Below, one piece after another: positions 54,666-63,900 of a DNA stretch of 64,000 bases. Source of the stretch: UBA8514 sp034933685. GTDB taxonomy: Bacteria; Bacillota; Clostridia; Lachnospirales; Anaerotignaceae. Below the pieces are notes generated by a model. That model had not been told where the DNA came from, ran no database searches, and saw only the letters and a list, made by a program, of their open reading frames with translations. The position numbers were made by a program, and so were the translations under genes. Location: the NCBI GenBank assembly GCA_034933685.1, contig JAYFNB010000011.1, forward strand, positions 1-64,000. Direction: 5' to 3'. The stretch's first letter is position 1. Every line of letters starts with the position of its first letter.

Positions 54666-55484
54666 ATGAGACAGGTTGCTATTTATGGTAAAGGCGGTAT
54701 TGGAAAATCAACTACAACACAAAACCTTACAGCAGGATTAGCTGAAATGGGTAAGAAGATTATGATTGTTGGCTGTGACCCTAAAGCAGATTCAACAAGA
54801 TTGGTTCTAGGCGGTTTGGCACAAAAAACTGTTCTTGATACTTTAAGAGAAGAAGGCGAAGACATTGATTTAGATTATATCCTTAAAGAAGGATATGGCG
54901 GTATTAAGGGTGTTGAATCTGGCGGACCAGAGCCTGGTGTAGGTTGTGCAGGACGTGGAATTATTACTTCAATCAACTTACTTGAGCAATTGGGTGCATA
55001 TGAAGAAGATTTGGATTATGTATTCTACGACGTACTTGGCGACGTTGTTTGCGGTGGTTTCGCAATGCCTATTCGTGAAGGAAAGGCGAAGGAAATTTAC
55101 ATTGTTTGTTCTGGAGAAATGATGGCACTTTATGCAGCAAACAATATTGCCAAAGGCATTATGAAATATGCAAACACAGGCGGTGTAAGACTTGGTGGCC
55201 TTATTTGTAATTCAAGAAAGGTTGATGGTGAAGCGGCATTAGTTGAAGCAGTTGCTAAAGAGCTTGGCACACAGATGATTCACTTTGTACCACGTGATAA
55301 TGCAGTGCAAAAAGCAGAAATCAACAAAAAGACAGTAATTGATTTCAGCCCAGATGAAATTCAGGCAGATGAATACAGAGAGCTTGCAAGAAAGATTGAT
55401 GCAAATGACATGTTTGTAATACCAAAACCAATGTCAATTGAAAAATTAGAATCAATTTTAATGGAACATGGAATTATGGATTAA
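54666..55484 (+). CDS. nifH: nitrogenase iron protein NifH
   Basis: A 272-residue Fe protein that delivers electrons to NifDK with MgATP. P-loop GKGGIGKSTTTQN, switch I DPKADSTR, 4Fe-4S ligands in VGCAGRGI (about 96) and VVCGGFAMPIR (about 131). Length and sequence are typical of clostridial NifH. AAGGAGG upstream. First gene of the nif operon, behind a 150-base leader. Confidence 0.98.
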   Translation: MRQVAIYGKGGIGKSTTTQNLTAGLAEMGKKIMIVGCDPKADSTRLVLGGLAQKTVLDTLREEGEDIDLDYILKEGYGGIKGVESGGPEPGVGCAGRGIITSINLLEQLGAYEEDLDYVFYDVLGDVVCGGFAMPIREGKAKEIYIVCSGEMMALYAANNIAKGIMKYANTGGVRLGGLICNSRKVDGEAALVEAVAKELGTQMIHFVPRDNAVQKAEINKKTVIDFSPDEIQADEYRELARKIDANDMFVIPKPMSIEKLESILMEHGIMD

Positions 55485-55504
55485 TTAAAAAGGGAGGTAA
55501 TAAT

Positions 55505-55831
55505 ATGTTACTTATTCGTGCAATTATAAGACCTAATCAAGTTGGTACAGTTTTATCAGAATTATTGTCGGCAGGGTATCCTGCGGTAACTAAAATGGAC
55601 GTTTACGGACGTGGCAAGCAAAAAGGAATTAAGGTTGGAGATGTTTTCTACGATGAAATTCCTAAGGAAATGCTTTTAATGGTAGTAAACGATGAAGACA
55701 AGGATGACGTTGTAAAGTTAATAATGAAATATGCCAGAACAGGTGAAAACGGACACTTTGGTGACGGCAGAATTTTCATTAGCCCTGTAGATGAGGCATA
55801 TACAATCAGTTCTAAAAAAGCCGGATTATAG
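55505..55831 (+). CDS. nifI1: PII-family nitrogenase regulator NifI1
   Basis: A 108-residue GlnB-like protein between nifH and nifD, the position specific for NifI1. IRAIIRPNQVGTVLSELLSAGYPAVTKMDVYGRG at the N-terminus and GENGHFGDGRIFISPVDEAYTI at the C-terminus are PII motifs; the T-loop differs from GlnB. With NifI2 it shuts off nitrogenase after ammonium addition in archaea and clostridia-type systems, relieved by 2-oxoglutarate. Confidence 0.93.
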   Translation: MLLIRAIIRPNQVGTVLSELLSAGYPAVTKMDVYGRGKQKGIKVGDVFYDEIPKEMLLMVVNDEDKDDVVKLIMKYARTGENGHFGDGRIFISPVDEAYTISSKKAGL

Positions 55832-55843
55832 GAGGGGTTGCTT

Positions 55844-56230
55844 GTGAAGGAAGTAATGGCAATAGTTCGTTTAAACCGTGTAAATGCTACAAAAGAAGCC
55901 TTGGCAGAAGCAGGATTTCCTGCATTTACCTGCAGAAAAGTTATGGGAAGAGGCAAAAAGGCGGTTAATTTAGATTTAGTGGAGGCCGTTTTAGGAGGAG
56001 AACTTCCTGTTTCGCCCATTGGTGAATATATTTCAGAAAGCTCTAGGCTTATACCCAAAAGATATTTCACAGTGGTTGTTCCTGATGAGGATGTTGAAAA
56101 AGCCGTAAATACAATTATGGATACAAACTGCACAGGAAACCCTGGCGACGGAAAGATTTTTGTTTTACCAATAGTAGAATCCATTCGTATTAGGGATGGA
56201 CAATTACAAATGGATTCAGAATCATATTAA
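55844..56230 (+). CDS. nifI2: PII-family nitrogenase regulator NifI2
   Basis: A 128-residue partner of NifI1. VMAIVRLNRVNATKEALAEAGFPAFTCRKVMGRGKK, then a longer T-loop segment with SPIGEYISESSRLIPKRYF and NPGDGKIFVLPI. GTG 55844 is preceded by AGGAGGGG at good spacing; TTG 55838 is too close. Twelve bases after nifI1. Confidence 0.93.
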   Translation: MKEVMAIVRLNRVNATKEALAEAGFPAFTCRKVMGRGKKAVNLDLVEAVLGGELPVSPIGEYISESSRLIPKRYFTVVVPDEDVEKAVNTIMDTNCTGNPGDGKIFVLPIVESIRIRDGQLQMDSESY

Positions 56231-56244
56231 TAGGAGGTGAGGAC

Positions 56245-57852
56245 ATGAGTTCAGTAAGAGACCATTTGTTAGAACAATATAGTGCAAGGGTGTATAAAAA
56301 CAGAAAAGACCACGTAATTACAGCAGGAGAAAATAATCCAGATGTGATTACAGCCAACACCAGAACAATTCCAGGTATTATTACACAAAGAGGATGTTGC
56401 TTTGCAGGCTGTAAGGGCGTTGTTCTTGGACCTATTAAAGATGCTGCAATTATAGTTCATGGCCCCATTGGCTGTGCGTACTATTCGTGGGGTACAAGAA
56501 GGCATAAAGCTTTTGCCGATGAAAAAGACGGTGAACAGGCAGATTGCTACTTAGAATACTGTTTCTCAACCGATATGCAAGAGCCAGACATTGTATTCGG
56601 CGGTGAAAAGAAGTTAAAGCAGGCAATAACAGAAGCGGTTTCAATTTTTAAACCTACTGCAATTTTCATTTGCTCCACATGTCCTGTTGGCTTGATTGGT
56701 GACGACATACATGCAGTTGCAAGATGGGGCGAAGAGGAATACGGCATTAAATGTATTGGCTTTAGCTGTGAGGGATATAAAGGCGTTAGCCAGTCCGCAG
56801 GTCACCATATTGCAAATAATCAGCTTATTAAATACATAATTGGTACAGGAGATAAAGCACCTAAGAAAAAATATAGTGTTAACCTTTTAGGTGAATACAA
56901 TATAGGCGGTGACGGTTGGGAAGTTGAAAAGCTGTTAAAGCGTTGTGGAATTGAGGTAGTGTCTGTTTTTACAGGCGGCAGCAGCTACAGAGACATTAAA
57001 AATTCCCATTTAGCAAACTTAAACTTAGTTCAATGTCATCGTTCCATTAACTATGTGGCAGAAATGATGTACGATAAATATGGCATTGATTGGCTTAAAG
57101 TAAACTTTGTTGGTGTAGAATCTACAATAGAGGCTTTACGCAGTGTCGGCAAATATTTTGGAGATGAAGAATTAATTGCCAGAATTGAAGATGTTATTTC
57201 AGACGAACTTTCTACTGTTTTTGATGAAATTCAGTATTTAAAAAGCAAGCTGAAAGGAAAAACTGCCGCTCTTTATGTAGGTGGCTCAAGGTCTCATCAT
57301 TACCAAACACTTTTAAAAGATTTTGGCATAAGCACAGTTTTGGCTGGTTATGAATTTGCCCATAGAGATGACTATGAAGGCAGAGAAGTTATTCCAGACA
57401 TTAAAATTGACGCTGACAGCAAGAACATTGAAAGCATTACAGTTGAAAAAGACCCTAAATACTATAAGGTTTTCTTAAGTGATGAGCAAAAGGAAGCACT
57501 TGCAGAAAAGGGTGTTCAGCTCAACTATTACGAAGGTATGTTTAAGGAAATGGACGAAGGTTCAATTATTTGCGATGACTTGAACCATTTTGAAACAGAA
57601 GAGTTCCTTCGTATATTAAAACCAGATATTTTCTTCTCGGGCATTAAAGATAAGTTTGTTGCTCAGAAAAATGGTTTGCTTTCCAGACAGCTTCATTCCT
57701 ACGATTACAGCGGACCATACTCAACCTTTACAGGGGCAGTGAAATTTGGTCAAGACATACTTATGGGATTATCAACACCTGCATGGGGATTGATTAGAGC
57801 ACCTTGGAAGCAAATACCAAACTTAGAAGGCGCATTAGGAGGTGAGGAGTAA
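56245..57852 (+). CDS. nifD: nitrogenase MoFe protein alpha chain NifD
   Basis: A 535-residue alpha subunit of the clostridial type, longer than most NifD because of an extra segment near 375-430. P-cluster cysteines in GCCFAGCKG, HGPIGCAYY and CSTCPVGLIGDD. FeMo-cofactor ligands: Cys in NLVQCHRSINY and His in QLHSYDYSGPY; the His-195-type GHHIAN is preceded by Gln (SQSAGHH). No G-subunit gene follows, and modABC is adjacent, supporting Mo rather than V or Fe-only enzyme. AGGAGGTGAGG before ATG. Confidence 0.96.
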   Translation: MSSVRDHLLEQYSARVYKNRKDHVITAGENNPDVITANTRTIPGIITQRGCCFAGCKGVVLGPIKDAAIIVHGPIGCAYYSWGTRRHKAFADEKDGEQADCYLEYCFSTDMQEPDIVFGGEKKLKQAITEAVSIFKPTAIFICSTCPVGLIGDDIHAVARWGEEEYGIKCIGFSCEGYKGVSQSAGHHIANNQLIKYIIGTGDKAPKKKYSVNLLGEYNIGGDGWEVEKLLKRCGIEVVSVFTGGSSYRDIKNSHLANLNLVQCHRSINYVAEMMYDKYGIDWLKVNFVGVESTIEALRSVGKYFGDEELIARIEDVISDELSTVFDEIQYLKSKLKGKTAALYVGGSRSHHYQTLLKDFGISTVLAGYEFAHRDDYEGREVIPDIKIDADSKNIESITVEKDPKYYKVFLSDEQKEALAEKGVQLNYYEGMFKEMDEGSIICDDLNHFETEEFLRILKPDIFFSGIKDKFVAQKNGLLSRQLHSYDYSGPYSTFTGAVKFGQDILMGLSTPAWGLIRAPWKQIPNLEGALGGEE

Positions 57853-59216
57853 TGCTTGATTATACAACAAAAGAAATAGCAGACAGAAGTGCTTTAACTA
57901 TTAATCCGGCAAAAACCTGCCAGCCTGTTGGGGCTATGTATGCCGCTCTTGGGGTACATAAATGTTTGCCTCATAGTCACGGTTCACAGGGTTGCTGTGC
58001 ATTCCACAGAATGTTTTTAACAAGACATTTTAAAGACCCTGCAATGGCATCCTCCAGTTCATTTACAGAAGGTGCTTCTGTATTTGGCGGTGGAAGCAAT
58101 TTAAAAACAGCGGCAAAAAATATATTCGATTTATATAAGCCAGACATTATTGCTGTACATACCACTTGCCTTTCGGAAACCATTGGTGACGACTTAAATG
58201 CAATTATTACCGATATTGATATACCTGAAAGCAAGTATATAGTTCATTGCAATACACCAAGCTACAAGGGCTCTCATATAACAGGCTTTACAAATATGGT
58301 TTCAGGCTTTATTAATTATCTTTCTAAAAAATCCGGTGTGGCAAGCGAAAAAATTTGTGTTATGCCTGGTTTTGTAAACCCTGGTGACATTAGAGAGTAT
58401 AAAAAGCTTCTTAAAGCAATGAAGGTGGATTTTACGATGCTGCCCGACACCAGCGGTGTTATGGATTCGCCAATGACAGGCAAATTTGAAATGTATCCTC
58501 AAGGAGGAACACGCATACCCGATATTATTGCTTTGGGCGACTGTAAAAAAACCATTGCTTTAGGGCTTCAAACTTCTGAGGCTTCGGCAGAAGTGCTTCG
58601 TAAAAAATGCGGTGTTGAATATGAAGCAATGCCACTGCCTATGGGTGTTGAGCTTACAGACAAATTTATTATGGCTCTTCAAGATTTATCTAAGGAAGAA
58701 ATTCCTTATGAAATTGAAGAGGAAAGAGGTCAGCTTGTAGATATGATGTTGGATATTCATCCTTACACCTACGGCAAAACAGTAGCTATTTATGGTGACC
58801 CAGACACAGTTTTAGGCATAACTGCATTTGTGCTTGAGATGGGAATGATTCCTAAATATGTTATAACAGGGACACCAGGAGTGGCGTTTGAAAAGAAAGC
58901 AAAAGAGTTATTTGATAAATTTGCAGTGACAGACTGCATTGCAAAAGCCGATACAGACTTATTCTACCTTCACCAGTTAATAAAAAATGAAAAAGTAGAC
59001 TTGCTAATTGGCGGAACTCATGGTAAAACTATTGCAAGGGCAGAAGATATTCCTTTGGTTAGAATGGGATTTCCTATTATCGACCGTTATATACATTCCT
59101 ATATGCCTTTAGTTGGCTATAAAGGTGCAATGCGTATGGCAGAACAAATTGCCAATGCATTAATGGATTATCAAGACAGCCACTGCGATGAAAAAGATTT
59201 AGAAGTAGTAATGTAA
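57852..59216 (+). CDS. nifK: nitrogenase MoFe protein beta chain NifK
   Basis: A 454-residue beta subunit, one-base overlap with nifD. P-cluster cysteines in NPAKTCQPVGAMYAALGV, GSQGCCAFHR and TTCLSETIGDD. SSSFTEGASVFGGGSNL and the short N-terminus are typical of clostridial NifK. It forms the alpha2-beta2 tetramer with NifD. Confidence 0.96.
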   Translation: MLDYTTKEIADRSALTINPAKTCQPVGAMYAALGVHKCLPHSHGSQGCCAFHRMFLTRHFKDPAMASSSSFTEGASVFGGGSNLKTAAKNIFDLYKPDIIAVHTTCLSETIGDDLNAIITDIDIPESKYIVHCNTPSYKGSHITGFTNMVSGFINYLSKKSGVASEKICVMPGFVNPGDIREYKKLLKAMKVDFTMLPDTSGVMDSPMTGKFEMYPQGGTRIPDIIALGDCKKTIALGLQTSEASAEVLRKKCGVEYEAMPLPMGVELTDKFIMALQDLSKEEIPYEIEEERGQLVDMMLDIHPYTYGKTVAIYGDPDTVLGITAFVLEMGMIPKYVITGTPGVAFEKKAKELFDKFAVTDCIAKADTDLFYLHQLIKNEKVDLLIGGTHGKTIARAEDIPLVRMGFPIIDRYIHSYMPLVGYKGAMRMAEQIANALMDYQDSHCDEKDLEVVM

Positions 59217-59221
59217 TTTAT

Positions 59222-59267
59222 AAAGAGCTTTTGACAAAGACGTCGGTTTTTGTTAAAAGCTCTTTTT
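59222..59267 (+). terminator. terminator after nifK
   Basis: AAAGAGCTTTT pairs with AAAAGCTCTTT, with a further weak inner stem, and TTTTT follows. It divides structural genes from the cofactor-assembly genes, which may need their own promoter in the 250-base gap. Confidence 0.8.
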
Positions 59268-59340
59268 AATTTAAATCAAAGCCCATAGTCTAGGTGAACC
59301 CAAGCCCTAAGCTATGGATATTGTTATTTATAGAAAAATT

Positions 59341-59460
59341 GGAAACGATGGTTTAATGTTATCAAAAAATTAATTTACAAAAAATTTAGTTGCTCCATAG
59401 CATTTTATTGCAGAAAATGCCCTTTACGCTCCATTTTTTGCCGCTAAATCTAAATTTATT
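59341..59460 (-). repeat. dispersed repeat copy 3
   Basis: On the - strand it matches the repeat at 45282-45342 and, after a short different middle, the GATAACATTAAA part at 45510. It lacks the hairpin array of copy 1. The reading NKFRFSGKKW parallels copy 1. It fills most of the nifK-nifE gap. Confidence 0.6.
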
Positions 59461-59518
59461 TTTTGATATTTGAAATAAACAGCGTTTCCTTAGAAAATAC
59501 AGCGAAGGAAGTGGGTTT

Positions 59519-60877
59519 ATGGACAAAATTTTAGAAGAAAGAAAGCAGTCCATTGTTTTGAAAAATGATGTTGGGTGCTGTGGAACTGGAATTAACTGCG
59601 ATTCCAATAGCGTGTCTGGTGCTGTAAGCCAAAGAGCTTGTGTATACTGTGGGGCAAGAGTTGTATTAAACCCAATTACGGATGCTTTTCATATTGTACA
59701 TGGACCCATTGGCTGTGCCAGCTACACATGGGATATTCGGGGAAGTTTAACCAGTGATGATGATGTATTTAGAACCAGTTTTTCAACAGATTTAAGGGAA
59801 CAGGATGTAATATTTGGCGGTGAGAAAAAACTGGAGGCGGCAATAGAAGAAACTGTAAGCAAGTATCACCCTAAATTAATATTTGTTTATGCAACTTGTA
59901 TTGTTGGGGTTATTGGTGATGACGTTGAAGCAATTTGCAAAAGGATGTCCCAGAAGTACGATATGCATGTAGTGCCTGTAAAATCTCCAGGGTTTTCTGG
60001 AAATAAATCCACAGGGTACAGAATGGCATGCGATGCTATCATGCAAGTTATTTCCCAATACAAAGACCAACCAAAGGTTCAGGGAATTAATATTTTAGGC
60101 GATTTCAACCTTGCAGGAGAGATGTGGATAATTAAAAGCTATATGGAAAAGATAGGAATTAAGGTTTTATCCACCTTTACAGGGGATGCCAATTTTGAAA
60201 GCATGAAAAAATCATCTGCCGCAACCCTTAATATTGTGCAGTGTGCAGGCTCTAGCACCTATTTAGCAAACCGAATGCAAGAAGAAATGGGAATTCCATT
60301 TGTAAAGGTAAGTTTTTTTGGCGTAGAGGATACAACAGCTTCCCTTATAAAGGTTGCCGACGCTTTAGGCGATAAAACAGCCAGAGAAAAAGCCATTAGC
60401 TTTTGCAAAGAAGAAAGTGAAAAAATTGAAGGTTTTCTTAACCAATATAAGCAGAATTTGCAAGGAAAAAAAGCGGCAATTTATGTTGGCGGTGGCTTTA
60501 AGGCAATTTCCCTTATTAGGCAGTTTAGGGAATTAGGCATTGAAACCGTAGTAGTTGGAACGCAGACAGGGAAAAAAGACGAATACGAAGTGATTGAAAG
60601 TATTGTTGAAAAAGACACAGTAATATTGGATGATGCAAACCCAGCAGAGCTTGAAAAGTATATGAAAGAAAAGAATGCAGATATTTTAGTTGGCGGTGTA
60701 AAGGAAAGACCTCTTGCTTACAAATTAGGCATTGCATTTTGCGACCATAACCATGAAAGAAAGCACCCGCTTGCTGGCTTTGATGGAGTTGTGAATTTTG
60801 TTACCGAAATAAATGGCAGTATCAATCACCCTGTATGGCAGTATATGAGGCAGAAGGAGGCGTTTACATATGAGTAA
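59519..60877 (+). CDS. nifE: FeMo-cofactor assembly protein NifE
   Basis: A 452-residue scaffold, half of the NifEN complex that matures the NifB product with Mo and homocitrate. RACVYCGARVVLNPITDAFHIVHGPIGCASYTWDIRGS near the N-terminus and YATCIVGVIGDDVEAIC carry the cluster cysteines; CDHNHERKHPLAGFDG near the end is the NifE-type form of the cofactor region. AAGGAAG upstream. Confidence 0.95.
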   Translation: MDKILEERKQSIVLKNDVGCCGTGINCDSNSVSGAVSQRACVYCGARVVLNPITDAFHIVHGPIGCASYTWDIRGSLTSDDDVFRTSFSTDLREQDVIFGGEKKLEAAIEETVSKYHPKLIFVYATCIVGVIGDDVEAICKRMSQKYDMHVVPVKSPGFSGNKSTGYRMACDAIMQVISQYKDQPKVQGINILGDFNLAGEMWIIKSYMEKIGIKVLSTFTGDANFESMKKSSAATLNIVQCAGSSTYLANRMQEEMGIPFVKVSFFGVEDTTASLIKVADALGDKTAREKAISFCKEESEKIEGFLNQYKQNLQGKKAAIYVGGGFKAISLIRQFRELGIETVVVGTQTGKKDEYEVIESIVEKDTVILDDANPAELEKYMKEKNADILVGGVKERPLAYKLGIAFCDHNHERKHPLAGFDGVVNFVTEINGSINHPVWQYMRQKEAFTYE

Positions 60878-63521
60878 AACTAAAATAGAACCAATGGTTA
60901 GTTTAAACACAAATCCTTGCAAAATGTGTATGCCATTAGGGTCGGTTACGGCTTTTTACGGAATAAAAAACTGTATGTCAATTTTGCATGGCTCACAGGG
61001 GTGCAGTACATATATAAGAAGGCATATGGCAACCCATTATAACGAACCTGTGGATATTGCTTCATCTTCCTTAACGGAAGAGGGAACGGTTTTTGGCGGA
61101 GAGAAAAATTTATTAAAGGGTTTGAAAAATTTAATTGAAATTTATCACCCAGAGGTTATTGGTGTTTCTACCACTTGCCTTGCAGAAACCATTGGCGAAG
61201 ACTTGCCTAGAATGATTGGCAAATTTTATACAGAAAATCCAGAACATAAAAATATAGAAATTATTCCTGTAAAATCTCCTGGCTATGGCGGAACACAGTA
61301 TGAGGGATATTTTAGTGCAATTTACAGCATTGTAACAAATGTTGCTGCGCAAACACAGGCTAACGATTACGTTAACGTAATTACAGCACCCCTTACACCA
61401 GCAGACACAAGGTTTTTAAAGCAAACCTTTGAAATGTTTGGAATGAAAATAATACTTTTGCCAGATGTATCTGAAAATTTAGACGGAGTTTACCAAGAGG
61501 AATACAACAAACTTCCAAAGGGCGGAACAGCCATTAGTGATATAAAGAAAATGGCAGGTGCTAAAGCTACAATAGAGTTATGCAGTGTTGAAATGAAAGA
61601 TTCTGCGGGAAAATATTTGGAAGAAAAATTCTATGTGCCTTGCTACAGGGTTAATATGCCAGTTGGATTAAGGGATACGGATATTTTTTATGACTTACTT
61701 TCCAAACTAAGTGGAAAGGCAATTCCACAGGAGGTCAAAAACCAACGTGGCAGATATTTAGATGCCATGATTGATTCTCACAAATACAACGGCGAAGGTC
61801 GTGCTGTAATTTTCGGTGAACCAGACTATGTAGTTTCAACAGTTAGGCTTTGTGCAGAAAATGGTGTAATGCCGTTGGTTGTTGCCACAGGCTCTGTCTG
61901 TTCAAACTTAAAGGAATTGCTGAAAGATGAAATTGATGACCTTGCTAAAAGGTATTTTATAGATCGATATGAAATATTAAACGACGTGGACTTTAAAACA
62001 ATAGAGACCATGGCGGCAGAGCTTAATGCAAATCTTTTAATAGGCAGTTCGGACGGAAGAAGAATGGAAGAATCACTGGAAATTCCATTAGTAAGAAGAG
62101 GTTTCCCAATACACGACAGAGTAGGCGGGCAAAGGCTTAGAATGTTGGGTTATGAAGGCTCATTGGATTATATGGAGGATATTGCAAATGCTGTGTTATC
62201 CAAAAAGGAAACGGAGTTTAGAGAAAAAATTCATGACAAGTATTATGAAAAAGGTATTAAGGAAGAAAAAGCAACACAGCCTTTAACAGAAGAAAAAGCA
62301 AAACAGCTTTTAATGGAAGAGAAAACAAAAAATCATCCTTGCTTTAACGGATGTGCTTCAAATACGGCAAGAATGCATTTAGCAGTGGCACCAAGGTGCA
62401 ATATTCAGTGTAACTACTGTGTTAGAAAGTTTGATTGCCCAAATGAAAGCCGACCAGGAGTAACTTCAAAAATTCTTACACCAATAGAGGCATTGGAAAA
62501 GTACAAAATGGTTAAAAAGGAAATGGATAATTTGAAGGTGGTTGGAATTGCAGGCCCTGGAGATGCGTTGGCTAACTTTGATGAAACCAAAAAGACTTTA
62601 GAATTAATTCGTGATTTTGACCCAGAAGTGACCTTTTGCTTATCCACCAACGGACTTATGCTTCCCCAGTATGCCAATGAATTAATAAGGTTAGGGGTAA
62701 GCCATGTAACAGTTACAATTAACGCTGTGGATATTAACATTGGTGCAAAAATTTATAAACATATAGACTACAACGGAATTCGTTTTGAAGGTGAAAGTGC
62801 GGCGGCTATTTTGCTTGCAAATCAGTTAAGCGGATTAAGAATTCTTACTGCGGCGGGAATAATTTGCAAGGTAAATATTGTAACCCTTAAAGGTATTAAC
62901 GATAAGCATATTCCAAAAATTGTGGAAACAGTAAAAGAAATAGGCTGTTATATTACCAACATTATGCCGTTTATTCAGGTAGAAGGTAGTGCATTTGAGC
63001 ATTTGGAAACCTTAAGCAATAAAGAGATAAACGAAATAAGAACCCTTTGCGGTGAGACTATGAAGCAGATGTACCATTGCAGACAGTGTAGGGCAGATGC
63101 CATTGGAACGCTAGATAATGACAGGTCGTTGGAATTTTCAGGGTGCAAGGGCAGTTGCAGTTCACAAAAAATTGAAGAAGGAACAAGCTATACCTTTGCC
63201 GTTGCTTCAAAAAGCGGTATGTTGGTAGATACTCATTTTGGTCACGTTTCTGAACTTTACATATATGAATATAAAAACGGCGATGTGCGTTACAAGGAAA
63301 AAAGAGAAATTAAGAAGTATTGCACAGGTGAAGAAAACTGCGGTGAAGAAAAAGACAAAATAGAAAGCATAATGAAAGCCATTGGAGAATGCGACGGAGT
63401 TATTGCAATGAGAATAGGGGAAGCACCAAAAGAAAAGCTTAGAAAAAAGAACATCAAAGTGTTCTCTACATACGACAGAATAGATGAAGCAGTAAAGAGT
63501 GCGGCACAGCAAATGTGTTAA
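60870..63521 (+). CDS. nifN-nifB: NifN-NifB fusion protein (with C-terminal NifX-like domain)
   Basis: An 883-residue fusion. Residues 1-440 are NifN (NTNPCKMCMPLGSV, SQGCSTYIRRH, STTCLAETIGEDLPRMI). A Glu/Lys-rich linker (about 455-488) follows. Residues about 490-770 are NifB, a radical-SAM enzyme: HPCFNGCA, CNIQCNYCVRKFDC (CX3CX2C), PGDALAN and HCRQCRADAIG. The last 100 residues (ASKSGMLVDTHFGHVSELYIYEY) resemble NifX/NafY cofactor-binding domains. NifN-NifB fusions are known from Clostridium; overlaps nifE by 8 bases. Confidence 0.95.
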   Translation: MSKTKIEPMVSLNTNPCKMCMPLGSVTAFYGIKNCMSILHGSQGCSTYIRRHMATHYNEPVDIASSSLTEEGTVFGGEKNLLKGLKNLIEIYHPEVIGVSTTCLAETIGEDLPRMIGKFYTENPEHKNIEIIPVKSPGYGGTQYEGYFSAIYSIVTNVAAQTQANDYVNVITAPLTPADTRFLKQTFEMFGMKIILLPDVSENLDGVYQEEYNKLPKGGTAISDIKKMAGAKATIELCSVEMKDSAGKYLEEKFYVPCYRVNMPVGLRDTDIFYDLLSKLSGKAIPQEVKNQRGRYLDAMIDSHKYNGEGRAVIFGEPDYVVSTVRLCAENGVMPLVVATGSVCSNLKELLKDEIDDLAKRYFIDRYEILNDVDFKTIETMAAELNANLLIGSSDGRRMEESLEIPLVRRGFPIHDRVGGQRLRMLGYEGSLDYMEDIANAVLSKKETEFREKIHDKYYEKGIKEEKATQPLTEEKAKQLLMEEKTKNHPCFNGCASNTARMHLAVAPRCNIQCNYCVRKFDCPNESRPGVTSKILTPIEALEKYKMVKKEMDNLKVVGIAGPGDALANFDETKKTLELIRDFDPEVTFCLSTNGLMLPQYANELIRLGVSHVTVTINAVDINIGAKIYKHIDYNGIRFEGESAAAILLANQLSGLRILTAAGIICKVNIVTLKGINDKHIPKIVETVKEIGCYITNIMPFIQVEGSAFEHLETLSNKEINEIRTLCGETMKQMYHCRQCRADAIGTLDNDRSLEFSGCKGSCSSQKIEEGTSYTFAVASKSGMLVDTHFGHVSELYIYEYKNGDVRYKEKREIKKYCTGEENCGEEKDKIESIMKAIGECDGVIAMRIGEAPKEKLRKKNIKVFSTYDRIDEAVKSAAQQMC

Positions 63522-63552
63522 TACATTCAGTATACTTTAAGGAGGAATTTTT

Positions 63553-63861
63553 ATGGTACAGCCTAAATATCATGTTTTTATATGCACAAGTTGCCGAATT
63601 AACGGACAGCAGAAGGGGTATTGCTTTCAAAAGGGAGCAGTTGGCTTGGTAGAAAGATTTATGGAAGAAATAGAGGACAGAGATATGTCTGGAGAAGTGG
63701 TTATTAATAACACAGGATGTTTCGGTATCTGCGAGAAAGGGCCGATTGTTGTGGTGTATCCTGAAGCGGTTTGGTATGGAAATGTTACCGCAGACGATGT
63801 GGAAAGAATTTTTGATGAACACTTTGAAAAGGGAGAACCAGTGAAAGACTTAATGATTTAA
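63553..63861 (+). CDS. thioredoxin-fold 2Fe-2S ferredoxin
   Basis: A 102-residue protein like the 2Fe-2S ferredoxin linked to nif genes in C. pasteurianum. Candidate cluster cysteines are in ICTSCRINGQQKGYC (about 11-24) and TGCFGICEKGP (about 56-66). The fold order (N-terminal strand, helix, VVYPEAVWYGNVTADDVERI) fits the family. AAGGAGG before ATG. A role in electron supply to nitrogenase assembly or MoFe protein is plausible. Confidence 0.88.
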   Translation: MVQPKYHVFICTSCRINGQQKGYCFQKGAVGLVERFMEEIEDRDMSGEVVINNTGCFGICEKGPIVVVYPEAVWYGNVTADDVERIFDEHFEKGEPVKDLMI

Positions 63862-63900
63862 AGAAATTACCTTTAAACTGCGCAGTGGGGTGAGAACGTA

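Noticed and set aside
56245..59216. Vanadium or iron-only nitrogenase instead of Mo
   Set aside because: No G-subunit gene between D and K, molybdate transport adjacent, NifE and NifN-NifB directly downstream, and alpha-chain length matching clostridial NifD.
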